Assembly: GCA_030268105.1 (NCBI GenBank)
Contig: BSDZ01000004.1
Coordinates: 2,529,001-2,593,000, forward strand
Length of the DNA stretch: 64,000 nt
Reading direction: 5' to 3'
Source: Volvox africanus
Taxonomy: Eukaryota; Chlorophyta; Chlorophyceae; Chlamydomonadales; Volvocaceae
Shown: positions 39,122 to 51,300 of the stretch, in pieces
How the letters are laid out: each line of letters starts with the position of its first letter
How positions within the stretch are numbered: position 1 is the first letter of the stretch
Notes under the pieces: generated by a model
What the model saw: the letters and a program-made list of their open reading frames with translations, nothing else
Told to the model about the DNA's origin: nothing
The model's database searches: none
Position numbers and translations under genes: made by a program

Positions 39122-41024
39122 TCAAATAAGATCGTCACCGAATTTGGAACAAATTGGAGCGAACCCGAGAGCTGCAGCTGCCACATTGCCGATGCCATAG
39201 GGCGCGCCCAATTCTAAGACCCGCCACAGAAACTCCTTAACTGCTATGCCGCGCAAAAGCCCCTGCAACCTGAAGAAACGACAAGCGTTCGCTCCATCGG
39301 CGCTGAGCCAGGTACCATTGTCCTTTTGCATGTCGTGACACCAGTGCATATCGTTAAGGTACCCGGCATCATATCTTGTACGTGGGGGCCCGCCATCGGT
39401 CCCTCGCCAAAGGGAGGGACAAACATTATCAAGTCGTTTGCCTAAGAGACCTGCGGACCAGCTTGCAGATTCTGAGAGCACCATACGCCCCTCCGCCGCG
39501 GAGAGAGAAAGCCCTAGAAAGGCTGCGCGGACAGCATGGAGGTAAAGATGACCATCTCGCAGGGAACATCACCCTGCGGCCCGGGAGCCGTCCAGGTCCA
39601 AATCAGGTCAGTTGGTTGGGTCAGTCAGCTTAGTCCACGCTAAGAGCAAACGCAGGTACACACTATGTTGGCTCTTGACTGGTACCTAGGGTTTGCGGAT
39701 CTCCGTGGCATACCTTCCGTGCGCAGCGATCGTCGAAGAAGGCCGCAAAGTAGCCCTTCAGGCCCATGATACCCTTCTCGCGAATCAAGTTTGCGATCTG
39801 CAGTCCGCCTCCCGTGGAGCCGTCTGCGACATCATGAAGGGCAGGAGACAAGAAGGCGCTGGCCGGTGATGACATTAAGTTGAGTCAGTTCCCCCGCTGT
39901 GCGGCGGTGAGGCGTGAGTACGAGGCACAGCTCCGTGAAGATCGTTACCAGCTCCCAGTAAAACGTACAGAAGCGTAACGAGTCAACAGGTATGGTTCAC
40001 AAAGCAGGACAGTCGCACCGAGCCTGTTCAGCAGCGCAAGAGGGTGCGCGCCATCCGTGTGTCCTCATGTCCTCCTCGCCATTCCCATATTCCACCATCC
40101 CATCACCAGTAAACAGTTTAGTCATCAACATGGAGTCATAAGATTCAGAAGATCCGAAGAGTCAGTAGAGGCAGGGAGATAGGGCGCCCACCTATCTGGC
40201 ACACCAGCGAGCGGTCTTCGTTGTAGCACAGCATCGTGTCCGGTGAAAGCCCCATTTGCATCATCTCCTGGCGTACCGATTGGTAACCGGGGTGAGAACC
40301 GGAATGTGAAGCAAAGCATGTTCGCACCACAGGTATAACGTAAGGAAGGATAGGCGCACGGAGTGGGACTACCACCGTTCACAGGGCCATGGGTCCAACC
40401 TGTACGTGACGCGTACATATTTGTACAGCGTTGCGCATTAGGCGGATTGCTGGTTATTTCGGTTGATTGCTGGTTATTTCGGTTGATTCGGTTGCGTGAT
40501 TACCCTCGTTTACACGCAACCGCATTCATTTCCTCGCAAGAGACGGCGATGTTGTGCCTCCAGCGCTCACGCACTGCCCACCTTACGGCGTTGCTCAGAC
40601 TGTTTCGGAAGCACCTGAATCTTGATCTTTATGGCGTTCTTCTTCGTGCCCCGAGCCGCAACTTGTGCCAGCAGCTTCGCACCACTGTCACTGTCGCGCG
40701 CCAAGGTGACCGGCGGCTTATACTTGCCAGGTCGAGGGCCCGTGTCTGCGCCGGAACAGCTTCGTTAGCAACCTTCATGGTTATAGGCTAGCTGGCTTGG
40801 AAGCCCAAGTACCGGAACATGTAAATATCCACGAAAATATGCGAAGAGATCCGCTCCATAACGAAGGCAAGGAGCTGCTGCTCTAGGGTTAACAGTGTCG
40901 TTGTGCTGCTGGGGTCGCAACTGGGATGACGAATGGGTGCGTTGTTGATTTGGAGGACAGCTTCCAACGAATGCGGAAGTTCATGAGGATGGTGATGGCG
41001 CCCATAAACCGATGCGTCCCGCAC
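39122..41024 (-). CDS. Candidate exons of an unrecognised protein (possibly 3' part of the MYND gene)
   Basis: Several minus-strand stretches look coding by residue composition and splice borders. One is at about 40,830-40,970 (LEAVLQINNAPIRH, LLTLEQQLLAFVMERI). Another, about 40,567-40,740, has PGKYKPPVTLARDSDSGAKL and ends in TGA. Others are about 40,190-40,290 (MGLSPDTMLCYNEDRSLVCQ), about 39,700-39,825 (GGGLQIANLIREKGIMGLKG, ending AAG|GTATGC) and about 39,270-39,400 (YLNDMHWCHDMQKDNG). I recognise no family. They follow the MYND-encoding exons at conserved strand and spacing, so they may be its C-terminal region, in which case the TGA-ending exon is alternative or misread. Exact exon borders are not established. 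Confidence 0.35.
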
Positions 41025-41416
41025 AGGCTATTTGCCAGCTAAGCTCCAATCGGCATTAAGTGCGCGGCCATCGTACATCGTCAATACTGATTGACGAACC
41101 TGCTGTTGGTGATGCTTCAGGGTACGACGCCCTCAGAACGCATACCGACTCGCACGACCACACGCCCTCACATCGTTGCACAGTGAATTGCCCCTCCCCT
41201 CTTAACTTTATTACGGATCCTACTGTTTCTTCCGGTTTCTATTTGCGGCCTTGGAGGCTACCTAGTTTACGTTCTAACGTTGTCACCTTCTCTACCTTGA
41301 ACACGTCGCTCCATTATCGCGGTTAGCCATGCTTTACAGCAGCAGCGTCTACAGCGGTTTTATGCCTCGTTTATTCGGCTTCCCCTCCCCTCCCCTCCCT
41401 TTTCTCACCTCTGATG

Positions 41417-44400
41417 CCAGCGATCCTATCCATATTATCCATGGTGGCCTGGTTGTTAAACAAGGGTCCGGACACCACCTCGATAGATACCACCACCTGG
41501 TGGGGAAGCTCCGAGGAGCCGCCAGAGGTGCCGGCCGCCGAAGCGGCAGCAGTGGCACCACCTGCCGCACCGGCTTGGCCTTTACGGCACTGAAGCTTAT
41601 GTGTTGGCCAGTGCGCCGTCTGGCACTCTCTATCAGCGTGGGTTGGGGAGGAAATTTCCTGACGAATGGCGACTAATGGTTCTTGTCTGTATTTATGTTA
41701 TTGTGTGTAATTGTGTACTTCTGTGTCTTCCATGTGAATTTCCTTTGAAGTGCCTACACGGTACCAGGCTGCCTCATCAAGCGCAGCAACAACACCGCGC
41801 ACGTGCCTATCCGCGCCTGTTATGAAACCGAATCCGCTTCGGGAGGCTCGAGCGGGTCTTGGCGAGTCGCGTCGCGCACCTGCTGCAGTAGTTGATGGCG
41901 CCTCCGCAGCCCCCGCAGGCCTTCTTGGCACCCTCCTTGCCGCAGTTGGCGCATTGGCGCTGCTCGCCTGAGACGGAATCCGAGACCGAGTGGCGCAGCA
42001 CGAATCAGGGCCGGACCCGTGAAGAGATGACATCAGCCATTAGGGAGTAGTAGTAGGATGCGAGCACATTGCATGATTGGCCAATTGACCTGGCTGATTA
42101 CCAGCATGGCTTGGGCAGTTGTTTCTCATTTTCATCTCGAGGGCCGTTCCGCCCATTGGGAACGCCGCAACGATCTACTGCCAGCCCCTCGATCTACTGT
42201 CCCTACTCAGCATACCGCTTAAGTACCCACCCACACATTGACTAGCAAACACATGGTGCTATGCAAGGGCCTGAGATTACTGGATTATTACCGCGGGGCC
42301 TGAAGGCGCCTCGACAGCAACCACTGCACGCATGCGCCCGCCGCTATAGGCAAAAGCAGGTCATGCAGGGAGCGACTTAAGGTGGCATGGAGATGAGTGT
42401 GAGCACCAGCAGGTAAGACCGCACCCTGTATGGCAAGCTGGGATGGAGCACCTCCTACTCCTCCGGGTCCTAAGTCGCAGCCCTCGGCAAAATAGGATAT
42501 GTGGACCTGGCCGCCCCCCCATCTCCTTCCCCTACCGCACCTGGGCGCCTGTTGGATTCGTGGGCCTTATACAGCATCGACTGGATCTCCATGTTGAAAC
42601 TGCAGGGCGCAAAAACACACAGCCAAACAGGTGCAGAGTATGTAGCCCCGCTCGCCTGGTCAGCGTCGTTGAACTCCCATACGGTCACAAAAGAGAGGTG
42701 GTTAGGCCAGGCACACCAAAACGATGTGCATGAGCATACCTGCATATGCATGTTGTAGATACATACATATGTAAATGGCAATATAATACGTCGGACTTCG
42801 CTCGCAGTTCAAACATTTCCACCAACCAAACCACTCCAACCAATGAACCAAGCGTGGAGGCAGCGAGAACAACGAACTACGTAAGAATGAAGCACTCCGG
42901 TACAGCCGGTGACGTTCCCGCTACCCACAGTGACAACCCAAGCACATCGCGGCCGTCGTTATCTTTGATATCAGTCCTGGCGCCATGCTTCAGCAACAGC
43001 CGTACGGACCGCGGCTCCGCAACCATCACGGCACCTATCAGCGGGGTCACACCGAACCTGCGCTCAGCCACACCGGGCATATGGCAGGGTTTTACACACA
43101 GCTGCACGCGTGGGAGGAATATTCAGAACTTTCGTAAACGGTTCCGATTGGGGAAGAGCCGCCCGCACGGCTTTGGGTGCACTGGCAGCTGGCGGCCCCT
43201 TCCTCCGTGAGGCACCGCAGCGGACATTCAGGATATACGGACAAGCAAAACAAGAGCTTGGGAACCACGTTGTGGTGTTCAGTTGCACTGGGAATTTTCT
43301 ACACGCCTAGTGCTGCAACGCTTTTTGCTTTTTATTTTTTCTTGTACCTGTCCTGCACATTAACGTCCGCACCCGCCTCAATGAGTATCTCCGCCAGATC
43401 CAATGCGAGACTGCAGGCTATGTTTTGGCAGACCACCGCACATCGTTGTATCCAGTTGAAACATCCACGAGATGGTACCGGGGATCGGACAAGCAAAGCG
43501 CGAAAGTGAGGTGTCAAGGTGTCAGGTGTTAAGGTTAGTCGGTGTTAAGTCAGGTGGCTGAGGGGCTGTCCATGCACATGCACTTCCTGCCGGTAGCTCA
43601 CAGAAGGAGCGGGATTCCCTTTTGGGCAAACAGTAGCAGTCCACCGCTGTTGACGCATACTGGGATTTACTACTGCTTTCGTACTCTGTACAACGAGCGG
43701 CCAGGGTATAAGGCCCCCCAACGCACGACGCAGTACATGACAGAGAGGAGGCGGAGGCTTGGAGGCTTGAGCAGGAGGCAGCGGCGAAGGGAGGGGAGAC
43801 GAACATCGAAACGCTGGTAATGATCGCTGACGAAGCCAGGACTAACCGTCAAGGATGACTGACTGTCGTCCGCGTCCAAGGCTGCTGCCGACGCGAAGAC
43901 CCAAGAAAACTAGGTTGCTGCCAACGCCGCAAAAAATAAATGTAGAAAAACTCAATCGAAACCGTCATAAAGTATACTATCGGCCTTGCTGCTGGCGGCT
44001 AAAGAAAACCGCGGAAAAGAAGAAAAACTGAGGTGACCGCTGGTCGCTGTCATGCGCGTGCTCCTGGAGGGAGTGGAGGAGGCGGAGGCTCGGGAGGTGC
44101 TCTCTGCCGTGTCAGTCGTGAACTCACAAGTGGCATGATGCAACGCCGTGTAACCCATCGCATCCCGGGCGTTCACTCGGGCGCCCGCCTCAATAAGTCG
44201 TCGCAAGATATTAGCGTGCCCCAAGCCACGCGCCGAATCTGAGTCAAATCGTCCCGTCCGCTGAGGGTGATGGGACGCGGTATGGCGGGCTCAGCCGTGG
44301 GCGCGTGGGAGGCGTGTACACGTCAGCAGCCAGACGGCGCATGCGCAAAACACACACGAAATATGCATACACACATGCACGACGTTTCTCGCTGCGCAGG

Positions 44401-46749
44401 CGTTTCGCTCTACGTTGCCCTTGTTCCTATCTGGCACATACGGTTATCTGGCACATAGTGAGGCCCCCGACCCCACTTCAAATGCGAGTAGGTACGATCA
44501 CCCACGCATAGGCCCCCGCAGTGCCAAGAACGAAATCGCAAGAAAGGGATTAACATGTATAATCATACGCGATATGGGAGGAAGAAGCGAGAGCAGAGAG
44601 TTACGTGTGACTCTCCGAGGCCGCACTGCACATTCGTTCGTCTTTCCCTGTCCTTCCAGGCGTCGCCCTCTGCTGGCGGGCTCACCTCGTGCTGGGTATC
44701 CAAAGCCAAGCGAATCCTCTGCGCCCCGGCGACCACCACAGAGGTGAGCGGCATCCGCATTTCAAGTGCCCACAGTCGTAGGTGCTCGGGCCGGAAGGAC
44801 TTGAGGAACACCCTGCGGACACGCAGGATGCACAGGGGGCATACGGGGCAACGAAGAGCGGGTGCAAGGCAGCAGCCAGGAAGATGCGGCAATCCAGATC
44901 GGCATTGCTGTACGCGGCCTGTTGCCGTATAACGAGGAGGGGCTCTACCGCCGTCTTCGGACCCAAGGGGTGGGCATATAGGGTGAGCCAGCTGCCCTTC
45001 TCAGGCGGCATGATCCCTCTTTCGGACAAGGTGGAGAGCGGAAACCTGCTTTCAGCAATTCCTGGATTGCCTAAATCCACCACGACCAGCCACCAATGAA
45101 TCACCCCGTCCCCAACAACGCAGCCATCATTGCCACCACCCACGCACTTCTCATCACCCACGAAGCCGGCCATGAAGGTGTCGTTGGGCCATTCGGCAAA
45201 TGGGTGGAGCGCATCAGCCATCTGAAGAGCACGAAAGGGACGACGCTCGGGAGATAGCGCATCAAGGGGCGAACGAGATCGGGTCAGGGAGGGCATACGA
45301 GGTACGAGGCCTCGACTTATTAAATGTAATCTGGGAAGTAAAAGGATACGCGGGGCAGGCATGCCCTGTGCAGCCATCACACCAGTGTAAGGGATAACGG
45401 GGTGGAGAGGGCTTGTTCGGTGCGAAGGATGAGTTAATTGGTATCGCCCATCAGGCGGTGAGTTCCCGGTGGCGCCGCCGAGGTACATGCCATGTACCAC
45501 GATGGTGATGGGAGGTGACAATTCGCCTTGCAAGTGTCCTATACTGCACGCACCAGCGCTTGCAACCTCCTCAATGGCAAGGCTGACCCATCCCTGATTC
45601 TCTGGGGGCTTTGATCGCCGTCTTCCTCCTGCAGGAGGGAACCAGCAAGCGGTAGGTGGGCGAGGGAGAGGAATTGGAGCAGACCTGATGATGTGACGGG
45701 CAGATGGACAGACAGATGCACAGACGGATGGACAAACGGATGGGAATTGAGAGGGAAATTACCTGAAAACAGTCAGTTGATAAACGAAGTTGATGATGTT
45801 GTTGAAACTGAAAGCACCGCATAATGTGTGGTGTCGTACGCATACAGATGGAGGTGAAATTAAGAAGAACGCGTCCTTCAATTTCACCCCCCACACACAC
45901 CTGAAGAAGCCTTTCCAGCTCGCTCTTAAGGAACTGATTGGTCGGATCTCTCGCCACGCCAGTCCGGAGAGTCTTCTCAGCATCTCCGGGTCTATGCGGG
46001 GCGCAGGTATAGGAAACGGTGCTGCAACTGGGAATAGTGATTGCGACAGAGAGTGAGAGTGTGAGTTGTTAAGTGCTGGATGCTTGCATTATTTGGGCGG
46101 GTTTGAAATGGAGAAAGGTCGGGATTACACATCCTCGAAGACAGGCAGCTAGGATAAGGAAGCAGGTAAGCAGCACTCGCGCGAGAAAGGTGTTAAGTGG
46201 ATGGTTACATTTTGCATAGTAATGCTTTGCACTAGTTAGCGATCTTATTCATACCGAAAAAGGCCCATCTGGGCTGCCGCTTTCCGACCGTACGCCTTCA
46301 AGAAGCTTGGGTCCGCTGCCAGGCACTCCTCCGCACGTTCCAATGCTTTTTTCCATTGTCGAAGTGCGAGGTGTGTTGCCGCGAGGTTTGATAGAAGCAC
46401 AGGATTCCCGGGGGCCTCGCCCAAAGCACTGCGAGATGATAACGTCACGGCTTGCTGACCATGGTGGTAACGTGACACATAGAATTCAAGGCTATCGAAA
46501 CATAATACGAAACACCATAATCAAATTTCGCTGAGGTTAAGGTTTGGCCGCAAGTAGATGGTCCAATCGCACCCGTGAACGGTTGATACGCGAGCAAGGA
46601 ATCCAAAAGTCAAATCCACCTCTTATGTTAAAAACTGGGTCCAACCTTGTATAATGTGCGAGAGCTTGATCATAATCCTTCTCTCCGAAACACTTGTTGC
46701 CCTTGTCTTTGAGCTCTTGGGCCGCGGCAGGGAGATCGGGAGATGCCAT
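41417..46749 (-). CDS. TPR - unknown domain - ankyrin - MYND zinc-finger protein, multi-exon
   Basis: Probably a protein-interaction scaffold. It starts at ATG 46,749. A TPR unit (ELKDKGNKCFGEKDYDQALA) is split by an intron ending CTCGCAG and continues in SNLAATHLALRQWKKALERA (about 46,250-46,460). A further exon reads VARDPTNQFLKSELERLLQ (about 45,900-45,960). An unrecognised region lies at about 44,690-45,230 (LVVVDLGNPGIAESRFPLST; RLWALEMRMPLTSVVVAGA). Ankyrin repeats follow at about 44,130-44,224 (RRLIEAGARVNARDAMGYTA), 43,360-43,460 (ILIEAGADVNVQDR) and 42,920-43,075 (LLLKHGARTDIKDNDGRD). The MYND finger is split by an intron: CANCGKEGAKKACGGCGG…YCSR ends at 41,880 and ECQTAHWPTHKLQC starts at 41,629, and the join completes the finger exactly. 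Some internal borders remain unplaced. Confidence 0.7.
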
Positions 46750-48397
46750 ATACCTAGATTTATCAGCGACAGAGTGACTTATGACTTCTCGCTCGTAGCC
46801 AAGCGTAAGCCACCATCTACATCTGTCGATCAACCGTCAACCACCTTGGCAGTACCGTCACTGTGACGTTGCGTTAGCCAAGGAACAAGGCGCGCTTTAA
46901 GATCAACCATGTAGTTAATAAATTTTACATACCGATGGCCGGGAGACGCACGTATTGTTTGCACCGATTTTGCTGACCTCTGTAACCTTTTCGAGCATCT
47001 GTTAAAAGACAATACGTATAGTAAATTCGCAAACAAGGCTGCTAGTTCACCAACGTGTTGCATTAAGGCTCCCCACGCCGGCTAGCGAGCTAGACATCCA
47101 CGGGCTGTCTGCTGTCCTCACGTGCTGGGCTGTTGCCCTTGCTCGGCAGCTTCACAAAGGGTTTCTGAACCTGCTATGGCCTAGGCTTGGGCACTAGGGC
47201 ACTCGGATGATGACGGCGACGGACGCTGATGATTATGTGAATTATGTCCTCCGTTGCCTTGGGTGCCAATACAAGATGAGTGGATACGACGTGGTCCTTG
47301 ACATGTCTGATAGGTTTACAAGGTAGCTGTCACGTCGTCCTGCACGTGTATTTGCAGCAGGTACCAGCTGAGTGCACAGGTCGCCTATTTTCGGTAACTT
47401 TGTGCGTTTGCATGTATGGCGTGCTTTGGGACGCGTTTTTGACCACGGATCACACTTTGGGAGAAAGCTTTAGGGCTAGCTGGCTGGGGCGCTGAGGATG
47501 TGCATGAACTTGTGTACCGCCTACCACCACCCAGAAAGTCCCACAGCGGACTGACTGAGGGCGTGGATCGTATTCTGAAGATTTTTAGGCAAGTTCTTCA
47601 AATCAGCACCATACTTAAGCACGGTTTCAGCGCTTTAAGCAAAGTTTTATGAACTCATAACCCCTCACAGCTCCTGAAGTCGTTCCCAGCGGAGCTTCCG
47701 GGGTACCCAAGCAAAAGCTTTCAAATTCTACCTAGCATAAAACGCGCTGAGTGGTAATGGAGCCAACTATATTCTTCAAGGACCCCTATCCAAGTCCCGA
47801 TGTTTGTACTTAACCGAGTACGGCAGAGCTGTATAATGTTGCTTTGACGCACGGCTATCTTTGTAAATCATGAAGCATTATCTAATGTTCGCTTGAAGCC
47901 TGTGAGCTAACGACGTCAACACGTGTGGCCTTAGAGCATACTAGCTAGGGGACTTGTCTCCTGGCAAAACTGCTTCGAATGACATGGGCTTTGTAACAAT
48001 AGTGTATCATAGAACGTTTTCAATTAATGGAAACGACTCATCGCAGCGAACTATCTCACCATTTCCATCCCTTCTTGCGGTGACGCTTGGAGTAACGCTC
48101 TGGGTAAACGACGATAAAGTTTATTCATGTTGAAATTGAGAGCAGGTATACCACAACCGCGAAATTTCTTGCCATCCGAAGTTATGGCCTAGCTCGTCGA
48201 ATCCACACCAACACAAGAAGCTCCCAGCTTAATGATGTTTCATGTGGTCAACCGCACATATCTTAGTCGATTTCATGGCTTTTTGTCTTCGTTGGCCAAA
48301 GGGCCTACCTCAGTGTACTGCTTTTCAAGGGGCACGAAGCCTCGGAAGACCCTTACCTGGCACTTCACGCTGCAGGGAACTCCCCGGCAAAAGGTGT
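46750..48397. other. Divergent intergenic region
   Basis: Separates the minus-strand TPR-ankyrin-MYND gene from the plus-strand gene starting at 48,398 and should hold both promoters. I see no TATA box that I would defend, no repeat and no RNA gene. Confidence 0.5.
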
Positions 48398-51300
48398 ATG
48401 GCAATCGACATGTCGTCTGAACTTCAGGATCGACCGCAACAGCAGCAGCAACAGCAGCAGCCCCTGGAGCCCGTCTCCAGCAATGGCAAGCGAACTGTAC
48501 GCGGTGAGCTGTATCGTCGTGCAACGTACGCCATGGGATAGTTATAATAGGCGTTTTATACAAATGTCGATTTGCATTTCTGTTGGGCACGCCTCAGTTA
48601 CCCAAAAAACCCGGCACATGCGCGTGAAGGATTCCGTGCAGCGCGGGCCCCTTCACCTCTGCCGTATCCACATTCTCAGAGTCGGCCGCACTGGTGGCGC
48701 AGGTGTCGTCATCCCACCTTTAAATCTGCAGAGTCCAATCCGGCAAGATGATGAATCCCAGGAGCAGCACCAACGCCCAGCGCACCCTGGCCGCCGCCGT
48801 ACTGCCCTCTTAAGCGGTGGTGCTCAGCCCCCCATGCCAGGTGGAAATGCCGTCAGCGGCAGTGCTACCGCTTCCCAGGCCGGTGGGGGCAAATACGGCG
48901 TCGGCGCCGGCGGTCAGCGGCATTCCCACAGCTCATCGCACCTACCAGCCCACGGGCATGGCGTTGGCCGTGGTGATGGTCGGCGCGGCAGCAGCGCTGC
49001 TTATGAGACGGACGTACAGACTGCAGCAACACTTCCAACCACGGCATCCGGGATAGCTTACCTCTCCAGTGGGATGGACGGTTCCATGACGGAGGAGGAG
49101 AGGGCGAGCCGAGAGGCGATAGCAGCAGAGTTGGGCACGTCGTATGCAGCTCGTGCGTACAAGGAACATCTGCGATCGCATAACTGTTGGCAGCCGGGGT
49201 TACTGGAGCGGATACCGACACCTACGGAGGAGGTGAGTGTGTGTCCGGCCGGCGGACCACCTCCTGATAGGAATGCATGTAGATATGAGTCCACGATGGG
49301 GGGGACCCTGCGCTGGGATGCGGCGGTCCAGGAAGGCCCGTAGCGGGAAGAAGGACCCCGGACTGCAAGTGGCGTGAAGGAATAGGCGCATGCAACCATC
49401 AAACACCGTGTATGTGGAGCGCAGTTCACCAAGTACCTGCCGCGCGCGCCGGCCATGGTAGTGCAGCCTCATTCATTCTTCCTGCCAGCTACCTGCACGG
49501 TCACCTTCCTGCTGCCTTCATCCTTGCGGCTATCTTACATCACGCCCTCGGTCATGTTTTTCTTGTCCTGCAGCAAACCCAGCAAAATCAACAGCTCAAC
49601 CAGGTGCGTGGTGCCGACGTGACCAGAGCACCACAACAATCGCAATCGCCAGCTCAACCCCAGCCTCAGCCGTACTCGCACGGCCACGCTCACACTCACA
49701 CCTACGCAAACCCGCACGTGCGGCATATCTCCGCTCGCTATTCCAACGGCGATGCGCGGTCCTCTACCAGCACCACCACCGGCGTGTTGCCAGGGGTGTC
49801 GGAGACTCCAGCATCGCCCGGGCGCGGCAGTGCTCGCCAGTCCTCCTCTTCCGCGACTGCGGATCTGGAAGGAGCGCTGCCGCTGCACTTGTCGCCGCAG
49901 ATCCCGCAGCATCACTCGCAGCATGGCGGCAGTAGCAGTGGTCAGCAGCCCCAGGACACACCGCGGTCGTTTTTGGCGCAGCCGTCCTCCAGATCCGCTA
50001 CCAGCGATGGCCGCCTTGGGACGGCAGCATCTTCAATAGGCATGGCGGACATGGAGGCGGAGATAGAGACGCCGCCGCCGCCGCCACCACCTCCGGCCGC
50101 TGCCCGCGGTGCCGACGGCATCGAGACACTAGACGAGGTTATGGCTCCGGGGCTGCGGGAACGAATACGTCAGCTGCTCTCGGCACAGGTAAAAGTGAAC
50201 GGATATGGGCATATGAGGTCAGGGAAGGGAGTCTGAGCTCATACGGTTTGGGGATTATGCGGTTTGATCCCGGCCTGGTCCAGCACAGCACAGCACAGCA
50301 CAGACGCGATGGGTGTTAGTGTGCGTGCAACTTGCAAAGCCATACACACAATTCCTGCAAGGATAATCCTGCAATTTCGCTGCGTCGTGCTGCCACACCC
50401 AATACAAGTGTCTCCCGTTCGTTTCCCTGTGTCGCTACCGTCCGCGTACAGGATGCCCTACTAGCGCACCAGGCCCGCATGCGGGCGTATGAGGAGGAGC
50501 GTGAGAAGGTCGTCCGCGCGCGTCAGGCAGCCGCATCGCAGACGGCAGCTCACAGCGGTGCGTCAGGTACGCGTCGTGGTGGGCTGCGCTCTCGGCATAT
50601 CAGCAACCGCAATACAGCCCGGGATACCCGGCACTGCAGTGGCGGAGACGCTGTCCGCAAGGGCGGCCTGTCGTCGCGATCCCCGTCGCCTGTGATGTTC
50701 CGCGCGTCTGCTGCAACAGTACTACCATCTTCACCCACCGCTACAGCGGCAACTTTCATCTTGACGGGCAAGGCAACGGCTCCGCCACCGGCAGCACAGG
50801 TGGCAACCATGGCGGATGTGCCGCTACTGACGGCAAGAGTGAGCCTGCCGGCAATGCAACCCAGGATGACCAGCGCTGCGGTATCTGGGCGGATCTCGCC
50901 AGATGGCTCTCCGGGGCCGCCGACAGCGGCGGCGATGGGGCCTGCGACATCGGCTTCTGGTCGAATTGGGCGGAGTATGAGCCTTGCGGCATCCCGGTCA
51001 TTAAAGCGCGTGCAACTTGTCACCACCAAAAACGATAAGGCTAAAGGGATGGAGAAGGGCAAGGACAAGAAGAAAGAAAGAAAAAAAGGAGCGAGGAAAG
51101 GTAAGAGCAGCAGCAGCAGCGTCAGCAGGAGTAGTAGCAGCGACAGTAGTAGCGGCAGCAGTAGCGAGAGCAGCAGTAGTAGCGATGGTAGCAGCAGCGA
51201 CGGTGAGGGTCGCAGCAGCGGTGCGACTTCACCGTCTCCGCGTGCCCCACCCGCCCGCGCGACATCGTCGTCTGTGGCAGTAGCATCGGGGCCCTTTGGC

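Noticed and set aside
40440..40500. Short direct repeat (TTGCTGGTTATTTCGG twice)
   Set aside because: A two-copy 20-bp slip of no evident meaning.
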